Origin: Catalinimonas alkaloidigena
Lineage (GTDB): Bacteria > Bacteroidota > Bacteroidia > Cytophagales > Cyclobacteriaceae
Assembly: GCF_029504655.1 (NCBI RefSeq)
Contig: NZ_JAQFIL010000001.1
Coordinates: 6,763,001-6,827,000 of the forward strand
Direction of reading: 5' to 3'
DNA length: 64,000 bases
This document shows positions 26,513-35,382 of this stretch, in pieces. The notes beneath the pieces are model-generated. The model searched no databases. It was not told where the DNA came from and saw only the letters and a list, made by a program, of their open reading frames with translations. Numbering within the stretch: the first letter of the stretch is position 1; the number at the start of each line of letters is the position of its first letter. A program made the translations under genes and the position numbers.

Positions 26513-26734
26513 CTACTCTTCCATACGCTTAGCCGCTGCTTCTTCCGACCCTTTATCGATATCATCCCGATCACGCAATTTTTTATCATCTACGTGACGA
26601 TTTAAAAATTTATTGATCTTGTCAATATCCAGTGTCGAGCGGATTTCTCCGAAAGAATCAATTTTGATATCAAAACCATTCAGTTCATCATTAACTTTAG
26701 GTTTGCTTCTTTTACTCAATCTTTTTCTACTCAT
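26513..26734 (-). CDS. small charged conserved protein downstream of gltX
   Basis: 73 residues, no signal peptide. Basic N-terminus (SRKRLSKRSKPK), then a central GFDIKIDSFGEIRSTLDIDKINKFLNR, and a charged helical end. It starts seven bases after the gltX stop and is followed by a terminator, so it is the second gene of a gltX operon. I recognise it only as a short conserved Bacteroidota protein; its function is unknown. Confidence 0.72.
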   Translation of the reverse strand: MSRKRLSKRSKPKVNDELNGFDIKIDSFGEIRSTLDIDKINKFLNRHVDDKKLRDRDDIDKGSEEAAAKRMEE

Positions 26735-26741
26735 AATGTAT

Positions 26742-28283
26742 CTACGTTTTTACGTGCATCTCTAATTTTTGAAGGGCATTCTCGATCCGGTTTGCGGTTT
26801 CATCCCTACCTAAGACCTCAATGGTTGGCATTAGGTCGGGTCCGGAGCCTTCTCCTGTAACCGCCAGCCGTAATGCCTGCATCACTCTGCCCATTTTTAC
26901 TTCAAGCTCATTCAGAACTTGTTCTAAGACGATTTTGGCCTGATCTGCATTTAATGCCCCATCGTGCTGCTTAAGGGCGTTAGCATAAGCTTGTAATACA
27001 GTAGTAGCCTCTTCCGTCCACTTTTTATTAACGATTTTTTCGTCATATCGTTGGGGCGCTACGTAAAAGAACTTTGCATTTTCCCATATTTCCGCAGGGA
27101 AAGTCACTCTCTCTTTCATCAAACCACTTACTTTTACTGCCTTGTCTCGACTACTTTCTACTCCTGCTTTCTCTAAGGTTGAGAGCAGCATACCGGCAAG
27201 TTCATCGTCCGATTTCTGGCGGAGGTACTGCTGGTTATACCACTGTGCTTTATGAATGTCAAACCTGGCCCCTGCCTTGTTAATATTTTCTATCTTGAAT
27301 GCTTCTATTAGTTCTTCTTTGGTAAACAACTCCTGCTCAGTACCGGGGTTCCAGCCCAGAAAAGCGAGAAAGTTGATAAAAGCTTCAGGCAGATACCCTT
27401 CTTCTTTAAATCCGGGAAGCTGGTTTTTTTCATCATCGGTCCACTCCATTGGGAATACCGGGAAGCCATGTTTCAGTGAGTCTCTTTTACTTAACTTACC
27501 GTTACCATCGGGCTTGAGCAATAGTGGAAGGTGTGCAAACTGAGGCATACTCTCCTCCCAGCCTAAGAACTGATACATGAGTACATGCAGTGGTGCAGAA
27601 GGAAGCCACTCCTCTCCCCTGATCACGTGGGTGATTTCCATCAAGTGATCATCCACTACATTGGCCAGATGGTAGGTCGGCATACCATCAGATTTCATAA
27701 TCACTTTGTCATCCAGTGTTGAGGAGTGAACCATGATCCAACCACGGACCATATCATTGAGACGAACCTCATCTTTGCGTGGAACTTTCAGACGAATAAC
27801 ATATGGCTCGCCAGCATCCATTTTCGCTTTGACTTCCGATTCAGAAAGGGTCAGCGAGTTTTTCATGGTCATTCGGGTGATGGCATTATACTGAGGCTGT
27901 GCTACACGTGCATCTTTCAGGCGTTCCCGCATTTCATTCAGCTCTACTTCGGTATCAAAAGCATAGTAAGCATGCCCGGCATCAATCAGCTGCTGCGCGT
28001 ATTTTCCGTATATTTCTTTACGTTCTGACTGACGGTAAGGTGCATAGGGGCCACCTTCGTCTACGCCTTCATCTGGCTGTATACCACACCATTTTAAAGC
28101 TTTTTTCAGATAGTCTTCTGAGCAGGGGACATAGCGGGTCTGGTCTGTATCTTCAATACGCAGAATGAATGTTCCTTTTTTTTGCCGGGCAAAAAGATAA
28201 TTATATAATGCCGTACGTATCCCTCCAATATGCTGTGGGCCGGTAGGACTGGGGGCAAACCTTACTCTTATATTTTGTTCCAT
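26742..28283 (-). CDS. gltX: glutamyl-tRNA synthetase
   Basis: Class I synthetase that charges tRNA-Glu. 513 residues. The HIGH-type motif is RFAPSPTGPQHIGGIRTALYNYL near the N-terminus and the KMSKS-type motif is NGKLSKRDSLKHG near the middle; RIEDTDQTRYV is the usual third signature. The C-terminal anticodon-binding helical region completes it. A 15-base inverted repeat lies about 22 bases upstream of the start. The small protein gene follows in the same operon. Confidence 0.96.
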   Translation of the reverse strand: MEQNIRVRFAPSPTGPQHIGGIRTALYNYLFARQKKGTFILRIEDTDQTRYVPCSEDYLKKALKWCGIQPDEGVDEGGPYAPYRQSERKEIYGKYAQQLIDAGHAYYAFDTEVELNEMRERLKDARVAQPQYNAITRMTMKNSLTLSESEVKAKMDAGEPYVIRLKVPRKDEVRLNDMVRGWIMVHSSTLDDKVIMKSDGMPTYHLANVVDDHLMEITHVIRGEEWLPSAPLHVLMYQFLGWEESMPQFAHLPLLLKPDGNGKLSKRDSLKHGFPVFPMEWTDDEKNQLPGFKEEGYLPEAFINFLAFLGWNPGTEQELFTKEELIEAFKIENINKAGARFDIHKAQWYNQQYLRQKSDDELAGMLLSTLEKAGVESSRDKAVKVSGLMKERVTFPAEIWENAKFFYVAPQRYDEKIVNKKWTEEATTVLQAYANALKQHDGALNADQAKIVLEQVLNELEVKMGRVMQALRLAVTGEGSGPDLMPTIEVLGRDETANRIENALQKLEMHVKT

Positions 28284-28304
28284 TTACTAATGCTTGATCT
28301 ATGT

Positions 28305-28319
28305 ATAGTTATAAACTAT
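28305..28319. promoter_or_regulatory. inverted repeat in the gltX leader
   Basis: ATAGTT and AACTAT are perfect complements around ATA. The element is 22 bases upstream of the gltX ATG, where an operator or leader hairpin would sit. No binding protein can be named. Confidence 0.25.
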
Positions 28320-28356
28320 GGCTATGATTGATGGTTGTATAAAATTATTTTAAGTT

Positions 28357-28833
28357 CTATTCTAATACCTCGTGTAGTATACGGCTGCTAAGCTTTACCT
28401 GTTTATGAAAGTTGAGTATTGCAATGACATAGTTGGCTACTCCCAGAAGAAGAGAAAATATCGCATTGATATAAATACGTTCGTAGATAAAAAAATATAA
28501 TGCAAAAACACCAGTCAGTACAGACCAGAATATCAAAAATGATAATGTCCACATAAACAGCCTGTAGCGAATAAAAACAATACTTCCCATTGAGCTACTT
28601 TCTATTTTGCCACTAATCATAGGCAAAAAGTTATTTGCACGGCTCACTTTACGAGATAGCTTAAAGTGTTCTTTCTTTACCCAGCCATTGAAATACAACG
28701 CTTCATCTCGTACATCGGGCATCCACTCTCCGCTACGGGTAGGTTCGGTAACATTCCACAGCCTCTCCGATAGCTGTTGTGCTTCATATGAAGATACAAT
28801 GGTTTCTCTGCTTAAGGGAAGTAAAGCTAACAC
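28357..28833 (-). CDS. membrane protein of unknown function downstream of ridA
   Basis: 158 residues counted from a GTG at 28833, the only sensible start after the in-frame stop; the ATG at 28841-28843 is in another frame. A cytosolic N-terminal half (SERLWNVTEPTRSGEW, FNGWVKKEHFKLSRKV) is followed by two membrane helices near 92-112 and 122-140. The first half hints at recognition of an outside peptide or lipid but matches no family I know. It is 12 bases from ridA and co-transcribed with it. Confidence 0.6.
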   Translation of the reverse strand: MLALLPLSRETIVSSYEAQQLSERLWNVTEPTRSGEWMPDVRDEALYFNGWVKKEHFKLSRKVSRANNFLPMISGKIESSSMGSIVFIRYRLFMWTLSFLIFWSVLTGVFALYFFIYERIYINAIFSLLLGVANYVIAILNFHKQVKLSSRILHEVLE

Positions 28834-28845
28834 TGTGACGCATAC

Positions 28846-29229
28846 TTAGTCCAAGGTGGCGATGCAGGAAATTTCTACATTTACATTTTTGGGCAGGCCA
28901 CTCACTTCTACGGTTTCTCTGGCTGGGGGCTGTAACTTAAAATACTGACCATAGGCTTCGTTTACGGTAGCAAAATCACTCATATTTTTAACAAAAATAG
29001 AACACTTCACTACCTTACTAAAATCAGCTCCTGCAGCACTTAAGATGGCTTCCAGATTCTTCATTACCTGATGAGTCTCTTCTGTAATATTGTCGTTAAT
29101 TAATTCCCCGCTGGCTGCATCAAGTGCTATCTGCCCGGAAACATAAAGAGTAGCACCACTTTGAATCGCCTGGCTGTAAGGGCCAATAGGTGCGGGAGCT
29201 TCTGAGGTATTAATCACTTCTCTTGCCAT
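28846..29229 (-). CDS. ridA: RidA family enamine/imine deaminase
   Basis: 127 residues, standard length. RidA hydrolyses reactive 2-aminoacrylate and related imines released by PLP enzymes. Key residues are present: Arg104 in PPARETVEV binds the carboxylate and Glu119 in VEISCIA positions water. The opening INTSEAPAPIGPYSQAI and the segment LYVSGQIALD are canonical. The promoter region contains a perfect inverted repeat over a TAGATTTG -7 box. It is the first gene of a two-gene operon. Confidence 0.93.
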   Translation of the reverse strand: MAREVINTSEAPAPIGPYSQAIQSGATLYVSGQIALDAASGELINDNITEETHQVMKNLEAILSAAGADFSKVVKCSIFVKNMSDFATVNEAYGQYFKLQPPARETVEVSGLPKNVNVEISCIATLD

Positions 29230-29267
29230 ATTTTCTGCTTTTTGTACGCTGTTTATAAAACAAGTTG

Positions 29268-29294
29268 CAAATCTACTTGATTAGAGTAATCAAA
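29268..29294 (-). promoter_or_regulatory. putative promoter of ridA with overlapping inverted repeat
   Basis: On the minus strand TAGATTTG (plus 29268-29275) fits the Bacteroidetes -7 consensus TAnnTTTG. TTTG lies 15 bases upstream (29291-29294), which is a short spacing. Between and over them, TGATTA-GAG-TAATCA (29278-29292) is a perfect inverted repeat, placed where a repressor would block the polymerase. Confidence 0.35.
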
Positions 29295-29447
29295 AACACC
29301 TTAATTCCTAATTTTTTAGAAATTAACTGCATATGAGATGGTAATGGTATAATTTATTTCATGCTTCCTTTATAGAATGCTATAAAATTACTTTTTCACA
29401 TTATTGTCTCCACGAACTTAGATTATTTCTATTTTGAAATTACCACT

Positions 29448-30989
29448 ATGAAGATTCTTACTGCTCAACAAACCCGCGATGCAGATGCCGCTACCATCAA
29501 AAATGAGCCTATCAGTTCTACTGACTTGATGGAAAGGGCTGCTACCGTTTTTAAGCATCAGTTTATAGAGACTTTTGGTGCTACCGTCAACCCTGTATAT
29601 ATATTTAGCGGGCCGGGAAACAATGGCGGTGATGGTCTGGCTTTTGCCAGATTATTGCATCAGCATCACTGTAATATCCATGCTTTCACGGTTCATGCCG
29701 CAGATAAAGGCTCTGAGGATTTTAAGATTAATCGCGAAAGGCTGGCAGAGCATATCACCATCAATAACATTGAACAAGAAAGTGACATACCCGATATTCC
29801 CAGGGAGGCAATTGTTATTGATGGACTTTTCGGTTCAGGGCTTTCTCGCAAAGTAGAAGGCATTTTTGCCCAGGTGATTGAGAAAATTAATCTTTCTGAA
29901 GCCGCGGTTGTCGCCATAGATATTCCCTCCGGCTTGTTTGCTGACCAACCTTTGGAAGTTGAAGATGATGATGCTGTCATTATAAGGGCTGATTATACCT
30001 TTAGCTTCCAAATGCCTAAACTGGCTTTTCTTCTTCCAGAGAGTGCGCATTTTGTAGGCAAGTGGGAGATACTTGACATTGGGCTTGATCGTAATTTCAT
30101 TGAACAGACGCCTGTAGATTACTATTTCACTGATCATATGCTGGCTAAGTCTCTCCTGAAGAAACGTGATACTCACTCCCATAAGGGAACTTTTGGAAAA
30201 ACGATGCTTATTAGCGGAAGCTATGGAAAAATGGGCGCTGCAGTGCTTTGTGCCAGAGCTTGTCTTCATTCTGGAGTGGGGCTTCTTACCGTTCATGTTC
30301 CTGAATGTGGCTACCAGATTATGCAAATAGCAAACCCTGAAGCGATGACCACTGTAGACCGTCATCAATATATTTTTACGGACCTGCCCCAGCAGGGGCC
30401 TACCGACCTTGACAAATATGATGCACTAGGCGTCGGTCCTGGCTTGGGTGCCGCTGAGGAGACTGTGATGGCTTTAAAAAGCATTTTAGAAAAAGCTCAA
30501 TCTTTGCAAAAACCCATGGTATTAGATGCTGATGCGCTTAATATCTGTGGCCAGCACCGGGATCTTTTAGACTTACTGCCTGAAAACGCAGTGCTTACTC
30601 CTCACCCCAAAGAGTTTGAGAGACTAACCCAGCCCGCTGAAAATGATTTTCACCGTTTACAGCTATTAACAAAGTTTTGTCGGCAATATGAAGTTTTTGT
30701 CGTGCTGAAAGGGGCTAATACTGCGGTAGGTACGCCTAGCGGAAAAATCTGCTTCAATAGTACTGGAAATCCCGGCATGGCTAGCGGGGGCACCGGCGAT
30801 GCGCTTACTGGAATCATTACCGCTTTGCTTTCTCAAAAATATGATCCTCTTGATGCTGCTTTATTAGGTGTATATTTACACGGCAAAGCAGGTGACCTGG
30901 CTACGGACGCGCTTGGTCAGGAGGCTATGCTGGCTTCCAATTTAATTGAACACCTGGGAGAAGCATTTAAATCATTAGCTCAATATTAG
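29448..30989 (+). CDS. nnr: bifunctional NAD(P)H-hydrate epimerase / dehydratase
   Basis: Repairs hydrated NADH and NADPH. 513 residues in two parts: the YjeF N-terminal epimerase (1 to about 215, with SGPGNNGGDGLAFARLL and VVAIDIPSGL), and the ribokinase-like ADP-dependent dehydratase (from about 230, with HKGTFGKTMLISGSYGKMGAA, VLDADALNI, LTPHPKEFERL and the GGTGDALTG active-site motif). The length and domain order are those of E. coli Nnr. The next gene (YigZ) starts eight bases after the stop, so they form an operon. Confidence 0.95.
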   Translation: MKILTAQQTRDADAATIKNEPISSTDLMERAATVFKHQFIETFGATVNPVYIFSGPGNNGGDGLAFARLLHQHHCNIHAFTVHAADKGSEDFKINRERLAEHITINNIEQESDIPDIPREAIVIDGLFGSGLSRKVEGIFAQVIEKINLSEAAVVAIDIPSGLFADQPLEVEDDDAVIIRADYTFSFQMPKLAFLLPESAHFVGKWEILDIGLDRNFIEQTPVDYYFTDHMLAKSLLKKRDTHSHKGTFGKTMLISGSYGKMGAAVLCARACLHSGVGLLTVHVPECGYQIMQIANPEAMTTVDRHQYIFTDLPQQGPTDLDKYDALGVGPGLGAAEETVMALKSILEKAQSLQKPMVLDADALNICGQHRDLLDLLPENAVLTPHPKEFERLTQPAENDFHRLQLLTKFCRQYEVFVVLKGANTAVGTPSGKICFNSTGNPGMASGGTGDALTGIITALLSQKYDPLDAALLGVYLHGKAGDLATDALGQEAMLASNLIEHLGEAFKSLAQY

Positions 30990-30997
30990 TTTCACCT

Positions 30998-31606
30998 TTG
31001 AAAGAGCAGGACACATATTATTCCTTAAAAACACAGTCTGAAGGATTATACAAAGAAAAAGGGAGCAAGTTTTTGGCTTTTGCCTACCCCGTCAATTCTG
31101 ATGAAGAAATAAAGGAGAAAGTAGAGACGCTAAAGAAACAATATTATGATGCCCGCCATCATTGCTTTGCTTTTATCTTGAAGCCGGAAGAGGGCAGAGA
31201 AGAAACTTACAGGGCCAATGATGATGGAGAGCCCGCACACTCTGCCGGTGACCCTATTCTGGGACAAATCCGCTCGCAAAATTTATTTGATGTGCTCATC
31301 GTAGTAGTGCGCTACTTTGGTGGCACTAAACTAGGTGTGCCCGGCCTCATCCATGCCTACAAAACCGCAGCTGCTGACGCTATTGCCCATAATCAGGTAG
31401 TAAAAAAAATCATCCATAAGGATTTGTCTATCCGATTTGAATACACAGTAACCAATGAGGTAATGCGGCTTATTGAACAATTTCAGGCCCAGATCAAAGA
31501 TCAGGATTTTGCTGAAGATTGCTTTTATCGGCTAAGTCTACCCAGGAGTATGTGGAAAAATGCCAAGGAGCAATTTGCTCAGGTGCAGGGGGTGGCCTTT
31601 GTATGA
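30998..31606 (+). CDS. YigZ / IMPACT family protein
   Basis: 202 residues starting at a TTG, which places the family's N-terminal motif SEGLYKEKGSKFLAFAYPV at the usual distance from the start; no ATG is available. The IMPACT domain shows YDARHHCFAF, DDGEPAHSAGDPI and VRYFGGTKLGVPGLI; a C-terminal ferredoxin-like DUF1949 domain follows. Bacterial members have no settled function; eukaryotic IMPACT modulates translation. It lies eight bases downstream of nnr. Confidence 0.9.
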   Translation: MKEQDTYYSLKTQSEGLYKEKGSKFLAFAYPVNSDEEIKEKVETLKKQYYDARHHCFAFILKPEEGREETYRANDDGEPAHSAGDPILGQIRSQNLFDVLIVVVRYFGGTKLGVPGLIHAYKTAAADAIAHNQVVKKIIHKDLSIRFEYTVTNEVMRLIEQFQAQIKDQDFAEDCFYRLSLPRSMWKNAKEQFAQVQGVAFV

Positions 31607-31702
31607 AGCTTGATTTTACTGAGCAGTTGGTAAATGAGGAAAAAAGCATGTAATGATTACACCTTCATTTTTATATCTTAGTATAAGAACCAATTTGTGC
31701 TT

Positions 31703-32155
31703 ATGAAAAAGAAACAAGCAGTTGCCCTCGTGGCCCATGATAATAAAAAGCCTGAGCTTCTACAGTGGGTAAGAAACCATATCGACCTTCTTGCTGCCTA
31801 CGAACTTTATGCAACCGGGACCACGGGTAAAATGCTTGAAGAGGGCATTAAAGACCTCAAAAGCATAACAATTAATAAGTTGCTCAGTGGACCTTTGGGA
31901 GGAGATCAACAGATTGGCGCCAAAATAGCAGAGGGTAAAATTGATTTTTTGATCTTCTTTTGGGACCCTCTGGAGCCTCAGCCTCATGATCCTGATGTAA
32001 AAGCCCTATTGCGTATTGCAGTAACCTGGGATATTCCTTTTGCCTGTAATAAAGCTTCTGCGAATTTCCTTTTTGCATCTGCAAAAATTACCGGTGATTA
32101 TGAAAGGGAACAACCTGACTTTACCTCTTACCTGAACCGGAACATAAAGAAATAA
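31703..32155 (+). CDS. mgsA: methylglyoxal synthase
   Basis: Converts dihydroxyacetone phosphate to methylglyoxal plus phosphate, bypassing lower glycolysis when phosphate is scarce. 150 residues from the ATG at 31703, preferred over a GTG six bases earlier. Motifs: VALVAHDNKK (7-16), TGTTG phosphate loop, SGPLGGDQQIGA with the catalytic Asp68, and PQPHDPDVKALLR with His95. The CNKASANFL segment near the end is also typical. About 100 bases separate it from YigZ, so it may have its own promoter. Confidence 0.95.
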   Translation: MKKKQAVALVAHDNKKPELLQWVRNHIDLLAAYELYATGTTGKMLEEGIKDLKSITINKLLSGPLGGDQQIGAKIAEGKIDFLIFFWDPLEPQPHDPDVKALLRIAVTWDIPFACNKASANFLFASAKITGDYEREQPDFTSYLNRNIKK

Positions 32156-32179
32156 AAAAGCCCGGATGCATATCCGGGC
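32154..32179 (-). terminator. terminator of the AraC-type regulator gene
   Basis: GCCCGGAT (32160-32167) pairs with ATCCGGGC (32172-32179). The A6 run at 32154-32159 is the U-tract for the minus strand. It abuts the mgsA stop and may also help end mgsA. Confidence 0.7.
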
Positions 32180-32207
32180 CACGTTAGGTAGTATAGGAGT
32201 ATATTCT

Positions 32208-33131
32208 TTATACGTTCATCAGTGATTCTCTGCGACGCATTTTGCCAGCAGGAATACCAAACATCATTTTAAAACGACGGCAAAAGTAAGCTGTATCTTT
32301 GTAGCCAACATCTTTCCCTATTTCACGAATACTTTTCTTGGTAGTCCTCAAAAGGTTCACCGCTTTTTCCATTCGCTGATATTCAATGTAATCCTGAGGA
32401 TTAATGCCGGTCAACATCTTAAAATATTGCCCTACATAATCTTCAGACACATTAGCCACATTGGCTAACACCTTATTGGATAAGTCTCCCCCTATATTGT
32501 CTTTGATATATGCGAAAATATCAATCAATCGAGGATCCTTGAAGTAAGTACTATTGGTAGCCAATTGCTCCACAAACATTCTGTTATCCAGAATGTAACG
32601 AATGATTTCAATCACCATACGCTCTGTGCTTAGCTTAATAATTCTATCTTTTCCGGGAGTGTCAGAATTATTCTCCCGCAAAATTTCCTGTATGATCTCA
32701 GGGATCCTACTATTATCCTCAAGCACAAAAGGAGGGATATCCAGTGAAGCAAAGAAATTCACGGAATCAAATACCTTTGCTTCAAAGTTAATAAAACTAA
32801 AGTTTTCAGCCTCCAGAGTCTTTACATCTGTAGTCTCCAGTGACTGAAAATATAATTCTTTATTGTTGATGAAGTCATCATTTGACAGGCTTACCGGATC
32901 ACCGGTACCATAGGTTACAGATACCTGTTTTCCTCCGGGAATAAACACAACATTGCCACCACTTACCTCTGTGTTATCACTTCCGTACCTGATTTTCCCA
33001 CGATTCAAAATTAAGATGGTATTTTCTACATCATAATAATTTTGAATTCTTACAGGTTGTAAGATTCTTATATTTTTCGACTTAATGAACCTTACGCTGA
33101 GTGATTCAATAATTTTATTATAATCTTCCAT
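32208..33131 (-). CDS. AraC family transcriptional regulator
   Basis: 307 residues. The N-terminal part (about 20-110) looks like a cupin sensor (ILILNRGKIRYG, GNVVFIPGGKQVSV). The C-terminal 100 residues hold two helix-turn-helix units: LSNKVLANVANVSEDYVGQYFKMLTGINPQDYIEYQRM and SIREIGKDVGYKDTAYFCRRFKMMFGIPAGKMR. The ligand is unknown. A clear consensus promoter is seen upstream, and no enzyme operon is adjacent in the same direction, so its targets lie elsewhere or include the nearby acyl-CoA dehydrogenase. Confidence 0.92.
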   Translation of the reverse strand: MEDYNKIIESLSVRFIKSKNIRILQPVRIQNYYDVENTILILNRGKIRYGSDNTEVSGGNVVFIPGGKQVSVTYGTGDPVSLSNDDFINNKELYFQSLETTDVKTLEAENFSFINFEAKVFDSVNFFASLDIPPFVLEDNSRIPEIIQEILRENNSDTPGKDRIIKLSTERMVIEIIRYILDNRMFVEQLATNSTYFKDPRLIDIFAYIKDNIGGDLSNKVLANVANVSEDYVGQYFKMLTGINPQDYIEYQRMEKAVNLLRTTKKSIREIGKDVGYKDTAYFCRRFKMMFGIPAGKMRRRESLMNV

Positions 33132-33191
33132 TCAGTTTAGGAGTATAATATATATGGTGAAAAGAAAAATTCTTATCTGAAAACAATACTT

Positions 33192-33222
33192 CAAATTTAA
33201 TAAACCTATGTAACTTTCCAAA
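33192..33222 (-). promoter_or_regulatory. Bacteroidetes-type promoter of the AraC gene
   Basis: On the minus strand TTTG (plus 33219-33222), 19 bases, then TAAATTTG (plus 33192-33199). Both boxes and the spacing fit the Bacteroidetes housekeeping consensus (TTTG at -33, TAnnTTTG at -7). Transcription would begin around 33185, leaving a leader of roughly 50 bases before the start codon. Confidence 0.6.
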
Positions 33223-33295
33223 TAAGAAATTATAAACTTGTACGCAAAATACAAATTTATTTAATTTTTTCCATAAATATTACATTAAAACATAT

Positions 33296-34435
33296 CTATT
33301 TTAATATTTCCCTTGCAATTACTAGCTTTTGAATCTCTGAAGTACCCTCATAAATTTGGGTAACCTTGGCATCACGCATCATACGCTCTACGTGGTATTC
33401 CTTCACATAGCCATATCCGCCGTGAATTTGAACTGCCTCGATAGTCACTTCCATAGCTACCTGAGAAGCATATAACTTAGCCATAGCACTTTCTTTGATA
33501 TAGGATTGGCCTTTATCCTTCAAGTCAGCAGCCTGGAAACAAAGAAGGCGGGCTGCGTCAATTTTGGTGGCCATTTCTGCTAACTTAAATTGAATCGCCT
33601 GATGCTTACTGATTTCCTGTCCGAAAGTTTTTCTTTCTTTGGCGTATTGTACTGAGCGTTCATAAGCGCCTGATGCTATGCCCAGAGCCTGTGCGGCAAT
33701 ACCTATACGACCTCCATTGAGCACCGACATGGCAAACCTAAAACCAAACCCGTCTTCTCCTATACGGTTTGGCTTCGGTACTTTCAGGTCGTTGAACATC
33801 AGGGAGTGCGTATCTGAGGCCCTTATACCCATTTTATTTTCTTTTTTCCCCACCACAAAGCCTTCCCATTCTTTTTCTACAATCAATGCATTGATTCCTT
33901 TATGTTTTTTCTCAGCCTCACTCTGGCCCATTATAAGGTATATAGAAGCACTATTACCATTGGTGATCCAGTTCTTGCTTCCGTTTACCAGATAATAATC
34001 TCCATGATCCAGCGCAGATGTTCGTTGCATAGTGGCATCAGAGCCCGCTTCTGGTTCTGAAAGACAAAAAGCACCAAGTAGCCTTCCACTGGCCAGTTCG
34101 GGTAAATATTTTTGCTTTTGCTCTTCAGTTCCATATTCTTCAATCCCCCAACAGACTAATGAATTGTTTACCGACATACACACTGACGCAGAAGCATCCA
34201 CTTTAGAAATTTCTTCTATGGCCAACACATAAGATTTGGTGTCCATGCCCCCTCCTCCGTATTCCGGGCTTACCATCATGCCCATAAAACCCAGCTCTCC
34301 CATTTTTTTTACCTGTTGGGCTGGAAACTCCTGTTTTTCATCTCTTTCTATTACTCCGGGAAGCAGTTCTGTTTGAGCAAAGTCTCTCGCAGCTTCTTGT
34401 ACAGCCAGGTGCTCCTCTGTTAATTGAAAATCCAT
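33296..34435 (-). CDS. acyl-CoA dehydrogenase
   Basis: FAD enzyme of fatty-acid beta-oxidation or branched-chain acid breakdown. 379 residues, the short-chain type length. Signatures are CLSEPEAGSDA, LMFNDLKVPKPNRIG, and QIHGGYGYVKEYHVERMMRDAKVTQIYEGTSEI, with the catalytic base Glu363 in YEGTS. This resembles butyryl/short-chain acyl-CoA dehydrogenases, but chain preference is not certain from sequence. It has no partner gene (ETF, enoyl-CoA hydratase) nearby. A hairpin beyond its upstream end separates it from the YugP gene. Confidence 0.93.
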   Translation of the reverse strand: MDFQLTEEHLAVQEAARDFAQTELLPGVIERDEKQEFPAQQVKKMGELGFMGMMVSPEYGGGGMDTKSYVLAIEEISKVDASASVCMSVNNSLVCWGIEEYGTEEQKQKYLPELASGRLLGAFCLSEPEAGSDATMQRTSALDHGDYYLVNGSKNWITNGNSASIYLIMGQSEAEKKHKGINALIVEKEWEGFVVGKKENKMGIRASDTHSLMFNDLKVPKPNRIGEDGFGFRFAMSVLNGGRIGIAAQALGIASGAYERSVQYAKERKTFGQEISKHQAIQFKLAEMATKIDAARLLCFQAADLKDKGQSYIKESAMAKLYASQVAMEVTIEAVQIHGGYGYVKEYHVERMMRDAKVTQIYEGTSEIQKLVIAREILK

Positions 34436-34518
34436 ACATTAAATGTTTACAAGTGAAAACTTATTTATTATGCATGCAGAGTATTATTATGCAATATAAG
34501 TTTTGGGATGGGTATTAC

Positions 34519-34546
34519 AAAAAAAGCACCTCTGGAGGTGCTTTTT
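34519..34546. terminator. bidirectional terminator between acyl-CoA dehydrogenase and YugP genes
   Basis: AGCACCTC / GAGGTGCT with a two-base loop (34525-34542), an A7 run on the left and T5 on the right. It mainly serves the minus-strand YugP gene that ends at 34573. Confidence 0.8.
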
Positions 34547-34572
34547 ATTTATTCAAAATATGGTATGATTAA

Positions 34573-35265
34573 TTAGTCCCTGCTGCCCAGAAAGATAGAT
34601 ACATAATATAACAAAGCCATTACTGAACCTAATGCAGCTACTACATAGGTCATAGCCGCCCATTTTAATGCGTCTTTGGCCATATCATATTCTCCGGGGG
34701 TCACTACATTTCGCCCTTTAATCCAGGCCAGCGCTCTTTTACTAGCGTCAAACTCTACTGGTAAAGTTACCAGTGAGAAAAGTGTAATCACTGCATAACA
34801 TGCTATAATGACCAGCAAGACTGGCTGAATCGGAAAACTTTGGAAAAGGAAAAAGCCTCCAAAGAGCGCAATCATTACTACTACATTCAGCACTTTGGCG
34901 CTCACATTCTGTACTGGAACCATGGCAGAGCGAAACTCCAGGAAGCTGTAAGCAGTGGCATGCTGAACAGCATGGCCGCACTCATGGGCTGCTACTGCCG
35001 CAGCTGCAGCCGAACGCCCGTGATATACATCATCACTCAGGTTAACTGTTTTGTCCGCCGGATTGTAATGGTCAGACAAACGACCTGGCACTGAAACTAC
35101 GCTTACATCATGGATGCCATTGTCGCGTAGCATGTGCTCAGCAATTTCCCGGCCTGTCAGATTAGCCTGTAAGCCAATCTGCGAATACTTTCTAAACTTA
35201 TTCTTGAGTCTCTGGCTTACTGCAAAGCTCAAGATCATGATCCCTATTATTAATATAAAATACAT
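34573..35265 (-). CDS. YugP-type membrane zinc metallopeptidase
   Basis: 230 residues. N-terminal membrane helix (2-16), then the signature DHYNPADKTVNLSDDVYHGRS followed by AAHECGHAVQHA, in which His94, Glu95 and His98 form the HExxH zinc site; further helices near 120-165 and 210-225. The family (DUF4159-independent 'neutral zinc metallopeptidase' YugP) has no known substrate. The gene is monocistronic, ending in a strong terminator. Confidence 0.9.
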   Translation of the reverse strand: MYFILIIGIMILSFAVSQRLKNKFRKYSQIGLQANLTGREIAEHMLRDNGIHDVSVVSVPGRLSDHYNPADKTVNLSDDVYHGRSAAAAAVAAHECGHAVQHATAYSFLEFRSAMVPVQNVSAKVLNVVVMIALFGGFFLFQSFPIQPVLLVIIACYAVITLFSLVTLPVEFDASKRALAWIKGRNVVTPGEYDMAKDALKWAAMTYVVAALGSVMALLYYVSIFLGSRD

Positions 35266-35382
35266 AGTCTTTTTATTCTTATGGGTTTACATCTACAACG
35301 TATATTTATCGTATTATGCTCATTGATGCATAGCCTTTTACGTTAATAACTAAACAGAAGTTATACCTCAAAAGTCGTTTTT

